NCBI GenBank assembly: GCA_035499415.1
Contig: DATJYV010000178.1
Location: 1 to 8,996 of the forward strand
Length of the DNA: 8,996 bases
Direction of reading: 5' to 3'
DNA from: DATJYV01 sp035499415
Lineage (GTDB): Bacteria > Bacteroidota > Ignavibacteria > UBA10030
The position numbers and the translations under genes are program-made. A model generated the notes under the pieces. That model saw only the letters and a list, made by a program, of their open reading frames with translations. It had not been told where the DNA came from and did not search any database. Positions 1 to 6,369 of this stretch are shown in pieces (the first letter of the stretch is position 1; each line of letters opens with the position of its first letter).

Positions 1-1
1 C

Positions 2-373
2 GGCCGCACGGGGCGCGCTGCGGCGACCGGGGACGCAATCACGTTCGTCTCGCACGACGAGGTGGACGAGATGAAAAAAATCGAACGATTTACTTCCAGG
101 CACTTTGAGCTGAAGAAGCTGCCGGGATTCGATTACTCCAAGCCGGCCGAGACGGCGCCGGCCGTTCCTGCGCAGCGGCCTCCAAAACATCGGGCGCAGA
201 GGTCTTCGCGGCACCCGCGCCGGCATCACCGTCGTCCGGACCATCGCATTTCCTCCGGGCGCAAGCAGGAAGAGCGACCGTCCCCTCCCGTCAATGTCGA
301 AATGCCGGAAAACCCCGATTGGAAATCACTGATCTCGACGATGGTCGGCAAACTCAAACCCCACAAGAAGTGA
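2..373 (+). CDS. DEAD-box ATP-dependent RNA helicase, RhlE-like (C-terminal fragment)
   Basis: Partial gene: the 5' part lies left of the window, and 123 residues remain in a frame open from base 2. The fragment begins with GRTGRAAATGDAITFVSHDE, which is the end of DEAD-box motif VI (HRxGRTGR, the arginine finger region) followed by the typical G-x-A-ITFV strand of the second RecA-like domain. It continues with an E-x3-K-K-I-E-R-F helix and an LPGFDYSKP segment, as in RhlE-type helicases. These enzymes unwind short RNA duplexes in ribosome assembly and mRNA turnover in the cytoplasm. After about residue 50 the chain becomes a low-complexity, Arg/His/Pro-rich basic tail, typical of RNA-binding extensions in this family. 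It then ends in a short acidic-to-basic segment (PENPDWKSLISTMVGKLKPHKK minus the last residues). The family assignment is firm; the RhlE subtype is inferred from the tail and the LPGFDY segment. A GTG at 62 is an internal codon and not the start. Confidence 0.85.
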   Translation, partial: GRTGRAAATGDAITFVSHDEVDEMKKIERFTSRHFELKKLPGFDYSKPAETAPAVPAQRPPKHRAQRSSRHPRRHHRRPDHRISSGRKQEERPSPPVNVEMPENPDWKSLISTMVGKLKPHKK

Positions 374-401
374 CCCGATATTCTTCGCAGCCCGCCGTGT
401 G

Positions 402-2288
402 ATGACCTCGTCGAACGTCCATCAGGCATCTCGTCGAATACTGCTCCTCTTCGTCCTGCTCGTACCTTCTCACCATTCCCCGGGTCAAACATCTCCATTT
501 CATTTCGCGTGGTTGAGCGACACGCATATCGGCTCGCCGACGAGCGAAGAAGACCTCCGTCAGGCAGTTCGGGACATTGACCGGAATGACTCGCTCAGCT
601 TCGTCATCATCTCGGGCGATATCACGGAGCTGGGCTGGAACGCGCAGTTCGCAACCGCCAAACACCTGCTCGACAGTCTCAACAAACCATACGAGATCAT
701 TCCCGGCAACCACGACACGAAATGGTCCGAATCGGGGTGCACGCAATTCTCCAAAGTCTGGGGGTCGGACAGGTTCGTGTTTGAGTTTGGAGGATTCCGC
801 TTCATCGGCCTCCACGAAGGCCCGGTCATGCGGATGGGGGACGGACACTTTGCACCCGAGGACCTTCGATGGATGGACTCGGTTCTGGCAAAGCTCAAAG
901 ACCCGCGTCAACCTCTCTTTTTCGTCACGCACTATCCGCTCGACAATCAGCTGGATAATTGGTACGAGATGACAGGGCGGTTGAAACGTTACAATACCCA
1001 GGCGGTCCTGTGCGGACACGGACATGCGAACAAGTCGTTGGACTTCGAAGGAATCCCCGGTGTGATGGGCAGGTCAACTCTTCGGGCGCAACAGAGTGAA
1101 GGGGGATACACGATCGCGACGGTCCGAAGAGATTCGATGTTCATCTTCGAGCGGAGGCCGGGAAAGTCGACGACGTTGTGGGATCGGCTGGCGATAGGTC
1201 AGCGAAATTATGCTTCGGACACGACGGGATATTCCCGGCCGGATTTCTCGGTCAATGCACGCTATCCCAACGTGCGCGAAGTCTGGAGGAGGTCGACGGG
1301 CTTCACGATTGCATCGGCACCCGCGTTCGCCGGCAACGCGATCGTGGTCGGAAACAGCTCGGGGTCGGTCGAATGTCTCTCCGCTGCAGACGGCGACATC
1401 AAGTGGAAATACCAGACCGGCGGTCCGGTATATTCTTCTCCGGCCATTGCTGGGGACAATGTCGTATTCGGGTCGAGCGACCGCAGCATCTACAACCTCC
1501 GGTTATCAGACGGAACGGTGGAATGGCGCTTCGAAACGCGTGAGCCCGTTGTCGGCTGTCCCGCCATCGTGAATGGCGTCGTCTACATCGGCGGAAGTGA
1601 CAGCACGTTTCGGGCAATCAATCTTGCGACCGGAAAGTCAATATGGCAATTCAATGAACTCAGGGCGTTCGTGGAATGCAGACCGCTCGTATATCAAAAC
1701 AAGGTTTACTTCGGGGCATGGGATACATACTTCTACGCTTTGAGCGCTTCGAACGGCACACCCGCCTGGAGATGGTCGAACGGAAGTCCGACGAACAATC
1801 TCTCCCCCGCGGCCTGCTGGCCTGTCGCCTCCGGCAAAGTCGTATACATTGTCGCTCCGGACCGCATCATGACCGCACTCGACGCGGAGACGGGTCGCGC
1901 ATTCTGGCGGTCGAATGCGCACCAGGTGCGCGAGGGACTCGGCATATCGAACGACGGTTTCCGGATATTCGCCAAATGCATGAACGATACGCTCTTCGCC
2001 TTCTCTGCCGACACCTCACGCCAACGAATTATCTGGGCGACCGACTGCAAATTCGGATACGATATCGACCCATCCGCGCTTGTCGAGAAAGACGGCCTCG
2101 TCTATCTTGCCCACAAGAACGGCACGGTCTACGCCGTCGACTCACGAACGGGGACGATCCAATGGGCGCATAAGATCAGCAACACCATCGTCAACCCTGT
2201 GGCGCCCGGCGACAACGGCGACGTTGCTATCACCGACGCCGACGGCTCGGTCGTTCTGCTGCAGGACACGGGCCGGCGAAACCGTTAA
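402..2288 (+). CDS. Secreted metallophosphoesterase fused to a PQQ-type beta-propeller
   Basis: The protein has 628 residues from ATG 402; a GTG at 399 would add one residue. Neither start has a clear Shine-Dalgarno. Residues 1-29 look like a signal peptide, with Arg-Arg at 11-12 and a hydrophobic ILLLFVLLV core, so the protein probably acts in the periplasm or outside the cell. Residues about 32-250 form a calcineurin-like phosphoesterase domain with all the metal-binding blocks: D40-x-H42, GD at 72-73, GNHD at 102-105, H177 (VTHYP) and GHGH at 205-208. Residues about 290-628 contain eight repeats of the PQQ/BamB beta-propeller type, each with a hydrophobic strand, an LDAETG-like turn and a closing Trp (for example IKWKY, VEWRF, IQWAH). 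The last repeat lacks its Trp strand, and the first strand (EVWRRS) can supply it, giving a closed eight-bladed ring. The substrate is unknown; the propeller may bind a partner or a surface polymer. It lies 28 nt after the helicase gene and 50 nt before the enoyl-CoA hydratase gene. Confidence 0.88.
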   Translation: MTSSNVHQASRRILLLFVLLVPSHHSPGQTSPFHFAWLSDTHIGSPTSEEDLRQAVRDIDRNDSLSFVIISGDITELGWNAQFATAKHLLDSLNKPYEIIPGNHDTKWSESGCTQFSKVWGSDRFVFEFGGFRFIGLHEGPVMRMGDGHFAPEDLRWMDSVLAKLKDPRQPLFFVTHYPLDNQLDNWYEMTGRLKRYNTQAVLCGHGHANKSLDFEGIPGVMGRSTLRAQQSEGGYTIATVRRDSMFIFERRPGKSTTLWDRLAIGQRNYASDTTGYSRPDFSVNARYPNVREVWRRSTGFTIASAPAFAGNAIVVGNSSGSVECLSAADGDIKWKYQTGGPVYSSPAIAGDNVVFGSSDRSIYNLRLSDGTVEWRFETREPVVGCPAIVNGVVYIGGSDSTFRAINLATGKSIWQFNELRAFVECRPLVYQNKVYFGAWDTYFYALSASNGTPAWRWSNGSPTNNLSPAACWPVASGKVVYIVAPDRIMTALDAETGRAFWRSNAHQVREGLGISNDGFRIFAKCMNDTLFAFSADTSRQRIIWATDCKFGYDIDPSALVEKDGLVYLAHKNGTVYAVDSRTGTIQWAHKISNTIVNPVAPGDNGDVAITDADGSVVLLQDTGRRNR

Positions 2289-2338
2289 CCTCATCACGCT
2301 TCACGGATGTTCCAATTTTGCAGGGAACGACCACCGAT

Positions 2339-3133
2339 ATGAATCCATCCTACCAGACTCTCAACTATTCTTCCGAGGGGGGAATCTGCACGATCATGCT
2401 CAATCGCCCCGAGGTTTACAACGCGCTGAACGAGCAAATGAAGAAAGAGCTGAACGATGCTCTCAGGGCTGCCGAAGCAGATGAAGCGGTGCGCTGTATC
2501 GTGCTCCGGGGAGCGGGAGACAAAGCGTTCTGCTCCGGTCAGGACCTCAAGGAACATGAGGGACAACACTCGAACCGATCGCTCAAGGAGTCTCTCGAGA
2601 AGAGCTACAACCCGATGATCCGGAGGATGCGCCGCATGGAGAAGCCGATTGTCGGAATGATCAACGGCGTCGCAGCCGGGGCCGGCCTGAGCATCGCCCT
2701 CGCATGCGACATGCGCATCGCCGCAGACCACGCGAAACTCATCGAAGTCTTCGTGCGCATCGCCCTCGTCCCGGATTCCGGCTCCCACTGGTTTCTTCCC
2801 CGGCTCGTCGGGATGGCGCGGGCGTTTGAGTACTCGGCTCTGGGGAACGACATCACCGCCCAGGAAGCGGAACGCGTTGGACTCGTGAACAAGGTCGTCC
2901 CCTCGGCCGAGCTGGAGGGATCGACGATGGAGCTCGCCCGGCGACTCGCGCAAGGGCCGACGAAAACGATCGGCCTCATCAAGCGAACGCTGAACAAGTC
3001 GCTGACATCCGACCTCGACGCACTTCTCGACTATGAAGCGATCATTCAGGATATCGCATCTCAATCCGAAGACCATCGGGAAGGAGTGGCGGCGTTTCTG
3101 GAGAAGCGGAAGCCGAGCTTCAAGGGAAAATAG
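2339..3133 (+). CDS. paaG: Enoyl-CoA hydratase/isomerase, PaaG-like
   Basis: This is a crotonase-fold protein of 264 residues, close to the length of known PaaG proteins. It has the two oxyanion-hole regions of the superfamily, FCSGQDL at 64-70 and the GAG of AAGAGLSIALACD at 114-116. The segment LVPDSGSHWFLPRLVG (143-158) is the PaaG signature. Its Asp146 matches the catalytic Asp of PaaG, where ordinary enoyl-CoA hydratases have the second Glu. PaaG isomerises ring-1,2-epoxyphenylacetyl-CoA to oxepin-CoA and later shifts the double bond of 3,4-didehydroadipyl-CoA; it is cytosolic. The usual DSGG is DSGS here, a mild deviation. ATG 2339 is preferred because an AGGGAA lies 11 nt upstream; a TTG at 2318 in the same frame would add seven residues with no support. 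The dehydrogenase and thiolase downstream support an aromatic or dicarboxylic acyl-CoA role. A generic beta-oxidation isomerase/hydratase remains possible. Confidence 0.82.
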   Translation: MNPSYQTLNYSSEGGICTIMLNRPEVYNALNEQMKKELNDALRAAEADEAVRCIVLRGAGDKAFCSGQDLKEHEGQHSNRSLKESLEKSYNPMIRRMRRMEKPIVGMINGVAAGAGLSIALACDMRIAADHAKLIEVFVRIALVPDSGSHWFLPRLVGMARAFEYSALGNDITAQEAERVGLVNKVVPSAELEGSTMELARRLAQGPTKTIGLIKRTLNKSLTSDLDALLDYEAIIQDIASQSEDHREGVAAFLEKRKPSFKGK

Positions 3134-3201
3134 AAGCGAGCAGGGTTGAGCTGCCAGACCTACGTGAGTGATACGAAGGAGTCCGTCTAACCGCTCTTCC
3201 C

Positions 3202-3229
3202 CTGAACGCTGAAAGCTGACCTCTGATGG
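3202..3229 (+). repeat. Degenerate tandem heptamer repeat, four copies of CTGANNN
   Basis: Four consecutive 7-base units start with CTGA: CTGAACG (3202-3208), CTGAAAG (3209-3215), CTGACCT (3216-3222) and CTGATGG (3223-3229). They sit in the middle of the 3134-3315 gap. The pattern is read directly from the sequence. Short intergenic heptamer arrays of this style occur in several bacterial groups; their function is generally unknown. With only four imperfect copies this could be the eroded end of such an array. Confidence 0.55.
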
Positions 3230-3272
3230 CCTCCTCCCTTGTTTTTCCCCCATCCTTTCCCTAAGTTTCGTC

Positions 3273-3284
3273 CGAAATTTTTCG
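3273..3284. promoter_or_regulatory. Short palindrome upstream of the dehydrogenase operon
   Basis: CGAAATTTTTCG is a perfect 5-base inverted repeat (CGAAA/TTTCG) around a TT centre, ending 31 bases before the ATG at 3316. It lies in the only sizeable intergenic gap, directly ahead of the eight-gene run, where an operator would be expected. It is too short to exclude chance, there is no second copy to compare with, and no convincing -35/-10 pair was found next to it. Confidence 0.2.
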
Positions 3285-3315
3285 CGTTGAAATCATTCCA
3301 CCACATGGACTTTTG

Positions 3316-4206
3316 ATGAAGCATATCGGCATTGTCGGAGCGGGAACGATGGGCGCCGGGATTGCGCAGGCGGCGGCCCTGGCGGAGCTTGAGGTCACGC
3401 TCTACGACATCAACACCACGGTCCTGAGACAGTCGACGGAAAAAATCCGCACCGAGCTCAAGCAAGGAATCCAGAAAGGAAAAATTCCGCCCGAGAAATT
3501 GGATCCGACCCTCGAGCGTATCAAGCCCCGGACAAGCATCTCCGACCTCTCGTCCTGCGACCTTATTCTGGAGGCAGTCATTGAAGACCTGCGCGTCAAG
3601 CGCGACCTCTTCAAGAGAATCGAGGAAAATGCAAAGAGCGAAGCTCTGCTCGCTTCCAATACATCATCCCTCTCCATCACGGCGATCGCCTCTTCCCTTC
3701 ATCGGCCCGGGCGATTTCTGGGCATTCATTTTTTCAACCCTGCGAACATCATGAAGCTGGTCGAGGTTGTGCGCGGCCGGCAGACTTCCGATGAAGTTGT
3801 CGGGCAGGGGGCTGCTTTCGCAAAAAAGCTCGGCAAAACCCCCGTCGTCGTGAAAGATACTCCCGGATTCATCGTCAATCGCCTTGCGCGTCCGTTTTAC
3901 GGCGAAGCGTTGCGCCTTCTGGGAGAACATGTCGCAACGGTCGAGCAAATCGACCGGATCGTAAAAACATCCGGCGACTTCGCGATGGGCCCGTTTGAGC
4001 TGATGGATCTTATCGGCATTGATATCAATCTCGCCGTCACCCAATCCATCTATGACCAGTATTTTGGCGAACCGCGTTTCCGGCCGCATCCTCTCCAGCA
4101 GGAAATGGTCGATGCGGGATGGCTGGGAAGAAAATCGGGACGAGGTTTCTACAACTACTCCGAGTCGAAGAACCAGCAGGCCTCCGGAACGCGCAAACCG
4201 ACATGA
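3316..4206 (+). CDS. paaH: 3-hydroxyacyl-CoA dehydrogenase, catalytically complete (PaaH N-terminal-half type)
   Basis: The protein has 296 residues and is probably an NAD-dependent L-3-hydroxyacyl-CoA dehydrogenase, oxidising 3-hydroxyadipyl-CoA or a similar substrate to the 3-oxo form in the cytosol. The Rossmann domain starts at once with GIVGAGTMGAG (glycine loop GAGTMG, 8-13), and Asp31 sits at the end of the second strand for the NAD ribose. The four active-site residues fall at the spacing of characterised enzymes: Ser117, His138 in GIHFFNP, Glu150 and Asn188 in DTPGFIVNR. The C-terminal domain (about 185-282) ends with the usual GWLGRKSGRGFYNY, followed by an extra polar tail of about 15 residues. 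ATG 3316 begins the conserved fold three residues before its first strand; TTG 3313 is less likely. No Shine-Dalgarno is visible. Its stop overlaps the next gene as ATGA. The enzyme class is certain; the paaH name rests on context and on the partner gene. A butyryl-type dehydrogenase (hbd) is the main alternative. Confidence 0.88.
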   Translation: MKHIGIVGAGTMGAGIAQAAALAELEVTLYDINTTVLRQSTEKIRTELKQGIQKGKIPPEKLDPTLERIKPRTSISDLSSCDLILEAVIEDLRVKRDLFKRIEENAKSEALLASNTSSLSITAIASSLHRPGRFLGIHFFNPANIMKLVEVVRGRQTSDEVVGQGAAFAKKLGKTPVVVKDTPGFIVNRLARPFYGEALRLLGEHVATVEQIDRIVKTSGDFAMGPFELMDLIGIDINLAVTQSIYDQYFGEPRFRPHPLQQEMVDAGWLGRKSGRGFYNYSESKNQQASGTRKPT

Positions 4207-5027
4207 CGAAAAAAAAATCTTCACTTCCGGCCGAATCGGTCAGGGCTCTTGTTTTTGTTGCGGGCGAGATCCCCATGGTGCATTCATACGCGGAACTTTG
4301 CGCCGGGCGGGGATACGCCGTTGTGATCGACGCATCGCTCCGCGGGAGCTTTCAATCCTCTGCGCAGGAGACGCAGTTCAAGTTCGCTTCGTCCGCTCCG
4401 GCGAACACGTCGGTTGGAATTGACCTAACAAATATGGATATTGGCCGCAAGAAGATGAATGTCACGGCGTTGGACCGGGTCCTTCCGCCGACGGCGCCGA
4501 TTCTGACAAGCTCCGTCACGGTCACGGCTTCGGAACAGGCGACATGGATCAAGGGGAAGCACCGGCTGGTGGGAATCGGAGCGTTTCCCACGTTGACCGA
4601 CCGGCCCGTCGTCGAGGTCGCCCCAACGGTCTCCACTCCCAGAGAAACGCTGGACGTCGTCGCCCGGTTCTTCGGAAGCCTGGGGAAGGAAGTGGAATTG
4701 GTCCAGGATCGGATTGGAATGGTTTTGCCCCGCATCCTTTGTCAGCTTGTGAATGAGTCCATGTTCGCCGTTATGGAAGACATTGCCTCCCCTTCCGACA
4801 TCGACACGGCAATGAAACTCGGGCTCCGGCACCCGCACGGGCCGATCGAGTGGGGAGATAGAATCGGGTTACCCCAGGTCCATTCGCTGCTTCGAGCACT
4901 CGAGCAGGATCTTGGCGAGGATCGGTACCGCGCCGCCCCGCTCCTGACACAGCTGGCGCTGAATCAAGCGTCGACCACAAACGACATGCAGCGCCTGCCA
5001 CACCCACAACCAAAGGAGTCCCAATGA
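4203..5027 (+). CDS. 3-hydroxyacyl-CoA dehydrogenase-like pseudoenzyme (PaaH C-terminal-half type)
   Basis: The protein has 274 residues, and its start overlaps the stop of the active dehydrogenase by 4 nt. It aligns along most of its length with that protein but lacks the catalytic features. The glycine loop is replaced (VAGEIPM, 19-25), the His of GIHFFNP is Gly126 in GIGAFPT, and the catalytic Asn is Pro176. Only Ser103, Glu138 and the strand-end Asp43 are kept. The C-terminal part is well conserved: NESMFAVMEDIASPSDIDTA, then HPHGPIEWGDRIG (210-222) and GEDRYRAAPLL. From memory this strongly resembles the second half of E. coli-type PaaH (a reduced Rossmann domain followed by a second C-terminal helical domain). 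It therefore probably pairs with the upstream enzyme as a structural or regulatory subunit; this is inference. Codons 3-5 are a run of nine A bases. The open frame extends upstream to at least 4119, but that part overlaps conserved sequence of the previous gene, so ATG 4203 is preferred. Confidence 0.8.
   Translation: MTKKKSSLPAESVRALVFVAGEIPMVHSYAELCAGRGYAVVIDASLRGSFQSSAQETQFKFASSAPANTSVGIDLTNMDIGRKKMNVTALDRVLPPTAPILTSSVTVTASEQATWIKGKHRLVGIGAFPTLTDRPVVEVAPTVSTPRETLDVVARFFGSLGKEVELVQDRIGMVLPRILCQLVNESMFAVMEDIASPSDIDTAMKLGLRHPHGPIEWGDRIGLPQVHSLLRALEQDLGEDRYRAAPLLTQLALNQASTTNDMQRLPHPQPKESQ
4209..4217 (+). repeat. A9 homopolymer in codons 3-5
   Basis: Nine consecutive A bases form Lys3-Lys4-Lys5 of the pseudoenzyme gene, three bases after the stop codon of the upstream dehydrogenase. 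It is the longest mononucleotide run I noticed in the window. Such runs can promote polymerase slippage, which here would abolish translation of this gene only. Confidence 0.8.
5012..5018 (+). promoter_or_regulatory. Strong ribosome binding site for the DUF4412 gene
   Basis: AAAGGAG ends five bases before ATG 5024 and lies within the last codons of the preceding gene. It is the best Shine-Dalgarno in the window and fixes this start. By contrast, the starts at 402 and 3316 show none. Confidence 0.75.
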
Positions 5028-5668
5028 GCTTCCGCCCACGCCTGCTCCTCAGCGTCATAGTTCTTTGGATGACCCAGCTCTCCGCGCAATCGTTCGAAGG
5101 AGTCATCGAGATGAAGACGAAATCGGACGCCGATACCCCCTCCATCACCTACATGGTGAAGGACGGCAACGTCCGGATTGAAATGGAAACTCAGCGGGGA
5201 ACGATGGTGTTACTCCACATGGGGAAGGACGGGTCGAATATCGTGCTGATGACACAGATGCAGATGTACATGGAAGTACCCGCGGCGCAGCCGCCGGAAG
5301 GAGATGCACCCAAGCCCGAAATCACAAAGACCGGAAAATCCCAGAAGATCCTGGGCTACGACGCGGACGAGATCGATGTAAAGGGGGAGAATTTCGAGAG
5401 CAAAATCTGGGCAACAAAGGGTTTGGGGCAGTATGTCGCGCCCGGAATGGGGGGACGGGATCGCAACGGTTTTGATTGGGAGTCGATGGAGCAGTACAAG
5501 GGCTATTTCCCCCTGCAAATCGTCACCACGGGCAAGAGCGGGAACGAGTCAAAATTCGAGGTGACAAAGATCGAGCAGAAATCGCTCGACGCGTCGCTCT
5601 TTCAGATTCCCCCGGACTACAAGAAAATGGACCGCCCGATGATGGGCAGGCCAAGAAATGAAAGATGA
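5024..5668 (+). CDS. Exported DUF4412 domain protein
   Basis: The protein has 214 residues, with a clear signal peptide (positive N-terminus, LLLSVIVLWMT core, cleavage near LSAQS at about residue 21), so it is probably periplasmic or attached outside the inner membrane. There is no lipobox Cys. The mature part starts SFEGVIEMKTKS and continues with strand-rich segments such as MVKDGNVRIEME, KILGYDADEIDVKG and FEVTKIEQKSLDASLFQIPPD, a pattern I recognise as DUF4412. Members are predicted beta-rich envelope proteins of unknown function, loosely reminiscent of LolA-like folds. A Met-rich stretch (VLMTQMQMYMEVP, about 75-87) and a Met/Arg-rich tail (MDRPMMGRPRNER) stand out and could bind metal or a hydrophobic ligand, but this is speculative. 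It overlaps the upstream gene by 4 nt (ATGA) and the downstream one by 11 nt. The family is fairly certain; no function can be given. Confidence 0.75.
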   Translation: MSFRPRLLLSVIVLWMTQLSAQSFEGVIEMKTKSDADTPSITYMVKDGNVRIEMETQRGTMVLLHMGKDGSNIVLMTQMQMYMEVPAAQPPEGDAPKPEITKTGKSQKILGYDADEIDVKGENFESKIWATKGLGQYVAPGMGGRDRNGFDWESMEQYKGYFPLQIVTTGKSGNESKFEVTKIEQKSLDASLFQIPPDYKKMDRPMMGRPRNER

Positions 5669-6368
5669 ATCAATGGAACGGGTCAAGCTTTTTTCCCTTT
5701 TGATCCTCGGAGCTCTCTTCGCGCACGTTGTCTCCGCCCAGCCAAAGCTCGCGCTCGACAAGATGGAGGTGGACATGGGAATCTTGTACAGCGGCCAGCA
5801 CGGGATGGCGATGGTCAAGATTTCGAACATCGGGAACGAGAGTCTCAACATCACGGGTGTGTATCCTTCATGCGGATGCACGACGGTGAAATCTCCCAAG
5901 AGCGTCCTTGCTCCGGGCGAATCGGACCTGCTGAAGATCGAATTCAATTCCACCGGCTATACGACACGGGCTGAGAAGCACATCTCCATCACGTCAAATG
6001 ACCCGACCGCCGCGACGGTCGACGTAAAGCTTGTTGCAGATGTCCGGATGGAGCTTGAGCCGGCGACGCATTCGCTGACGAGCTGGATGGGGCCCATCGC
6101 CATCGGCAAGGTCACGGAGCAGACAGTTGCATTCACAAATGTGACAAACCATCCGCTGACGATTCGAGAGATCAAGTCGTCGACGCCGGGTATTACCGCG
6201 ACATTCGACAAGAAATCGCTCGCCCCCGACGACACGCTCCACGTGGTGGTAAAGGCAAAGCCGGATAAGCCGGGCTACGCGAACGAACACATCACGATCG
6301 AGCTGGACAGCCGGAATCAGCCGGAAGTGGAGTTGCGGGTCCCGTTCATCGGAACATCCGGGAATTAG
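5658..6368 (+). CDS. Exported DUF1573 domain protein with SCGC motif
   Basis: The protein has 236 residues, with a signal peptide at about 1-27 (KLFSLLILGALFAHVVSA, then Q). The first domain has the DUF1573 pattern: a strand on mimicking an Ig-like/ASH fold (VDMGILYSGQ, VKISNIGNESLNITGVYPSCGCTTV), with Cys72 and Cys74 in SCGC, followed by LAPGESDLLKIEFNSTGYT and a SNDP turn. A second, related Ig-like repeat fills about 130-233 but lacks the cysteines. DUF1573 proteins are usually exported and common in Bacteroidota and relatives; their role is unknown, though the conserved cysteine pair suggests thiol chemistry or metal binding. ATG 5658 is chosen because of GCAGG seven bases upstream; ATG 5673 would trim five residues and still leave a good signal peptide. 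One base separates its stop from the rhodanese gene, whose neighbours also carry cysteine motifs. Confidence 0.85.
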   Translation: MKDESMERVKLFSLLILGALFAHVVSAQPKLALDKMEVDMGILYSGQHGMAMVKISNIGNESLNITGVYPSCGCTTVKSPKSVLAPGESDLLKIEFNSTGYTTRAEKHISITSNDPTAATVDVKLVADVRMELEPATHSLTSWMGPIAIGKVTEQTVAFTNVTNHPLTIREIKSSTPGITATFDKKSLAPDDTLHVVVKAKPDKPGYANEHITIELDSRNQPEVELRVPFIGTSGN

Positions 6369-6369
6369 C

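Noticed and set aside
354..1025. Minus-strand open frame opposite the phosphoesterase start
   Set aside because: The + strand carries all phosphoesterase motifs here; the antisense product has no recognisable domain.
3140..3160. Possible terminator hairpin after the PaaG-like gene (GCAG...CTGC)
   Set aside because: The stem is only four base pairs and no T-run follows.
2294..3253. Long minus-strand open frame opposite the PaaG-like gene
   Set aside because: It is a shadow of a strongly conserved + strand gene in GC-rich DNA; its product resembles no family and the gene order gives no support.
3239..3267. Possible sigma-70 promoter (TTGTTT, 17 bases, TAAGTT)
   Set aside because: The -10 element matches only three of six consensus positions, and the host may not use this consensus; not strong enough to annotate.
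4119..4202. Upstream extension of the pseudoenzyme frame (adds 28 residues)
   Set aside because: It overlaps conserved codons of the active dehydrogenase (GWLGRKSGRGFYNY) in another frame and encodes no recognisable part of the fold; ATG 4203 gives the standard overlap.
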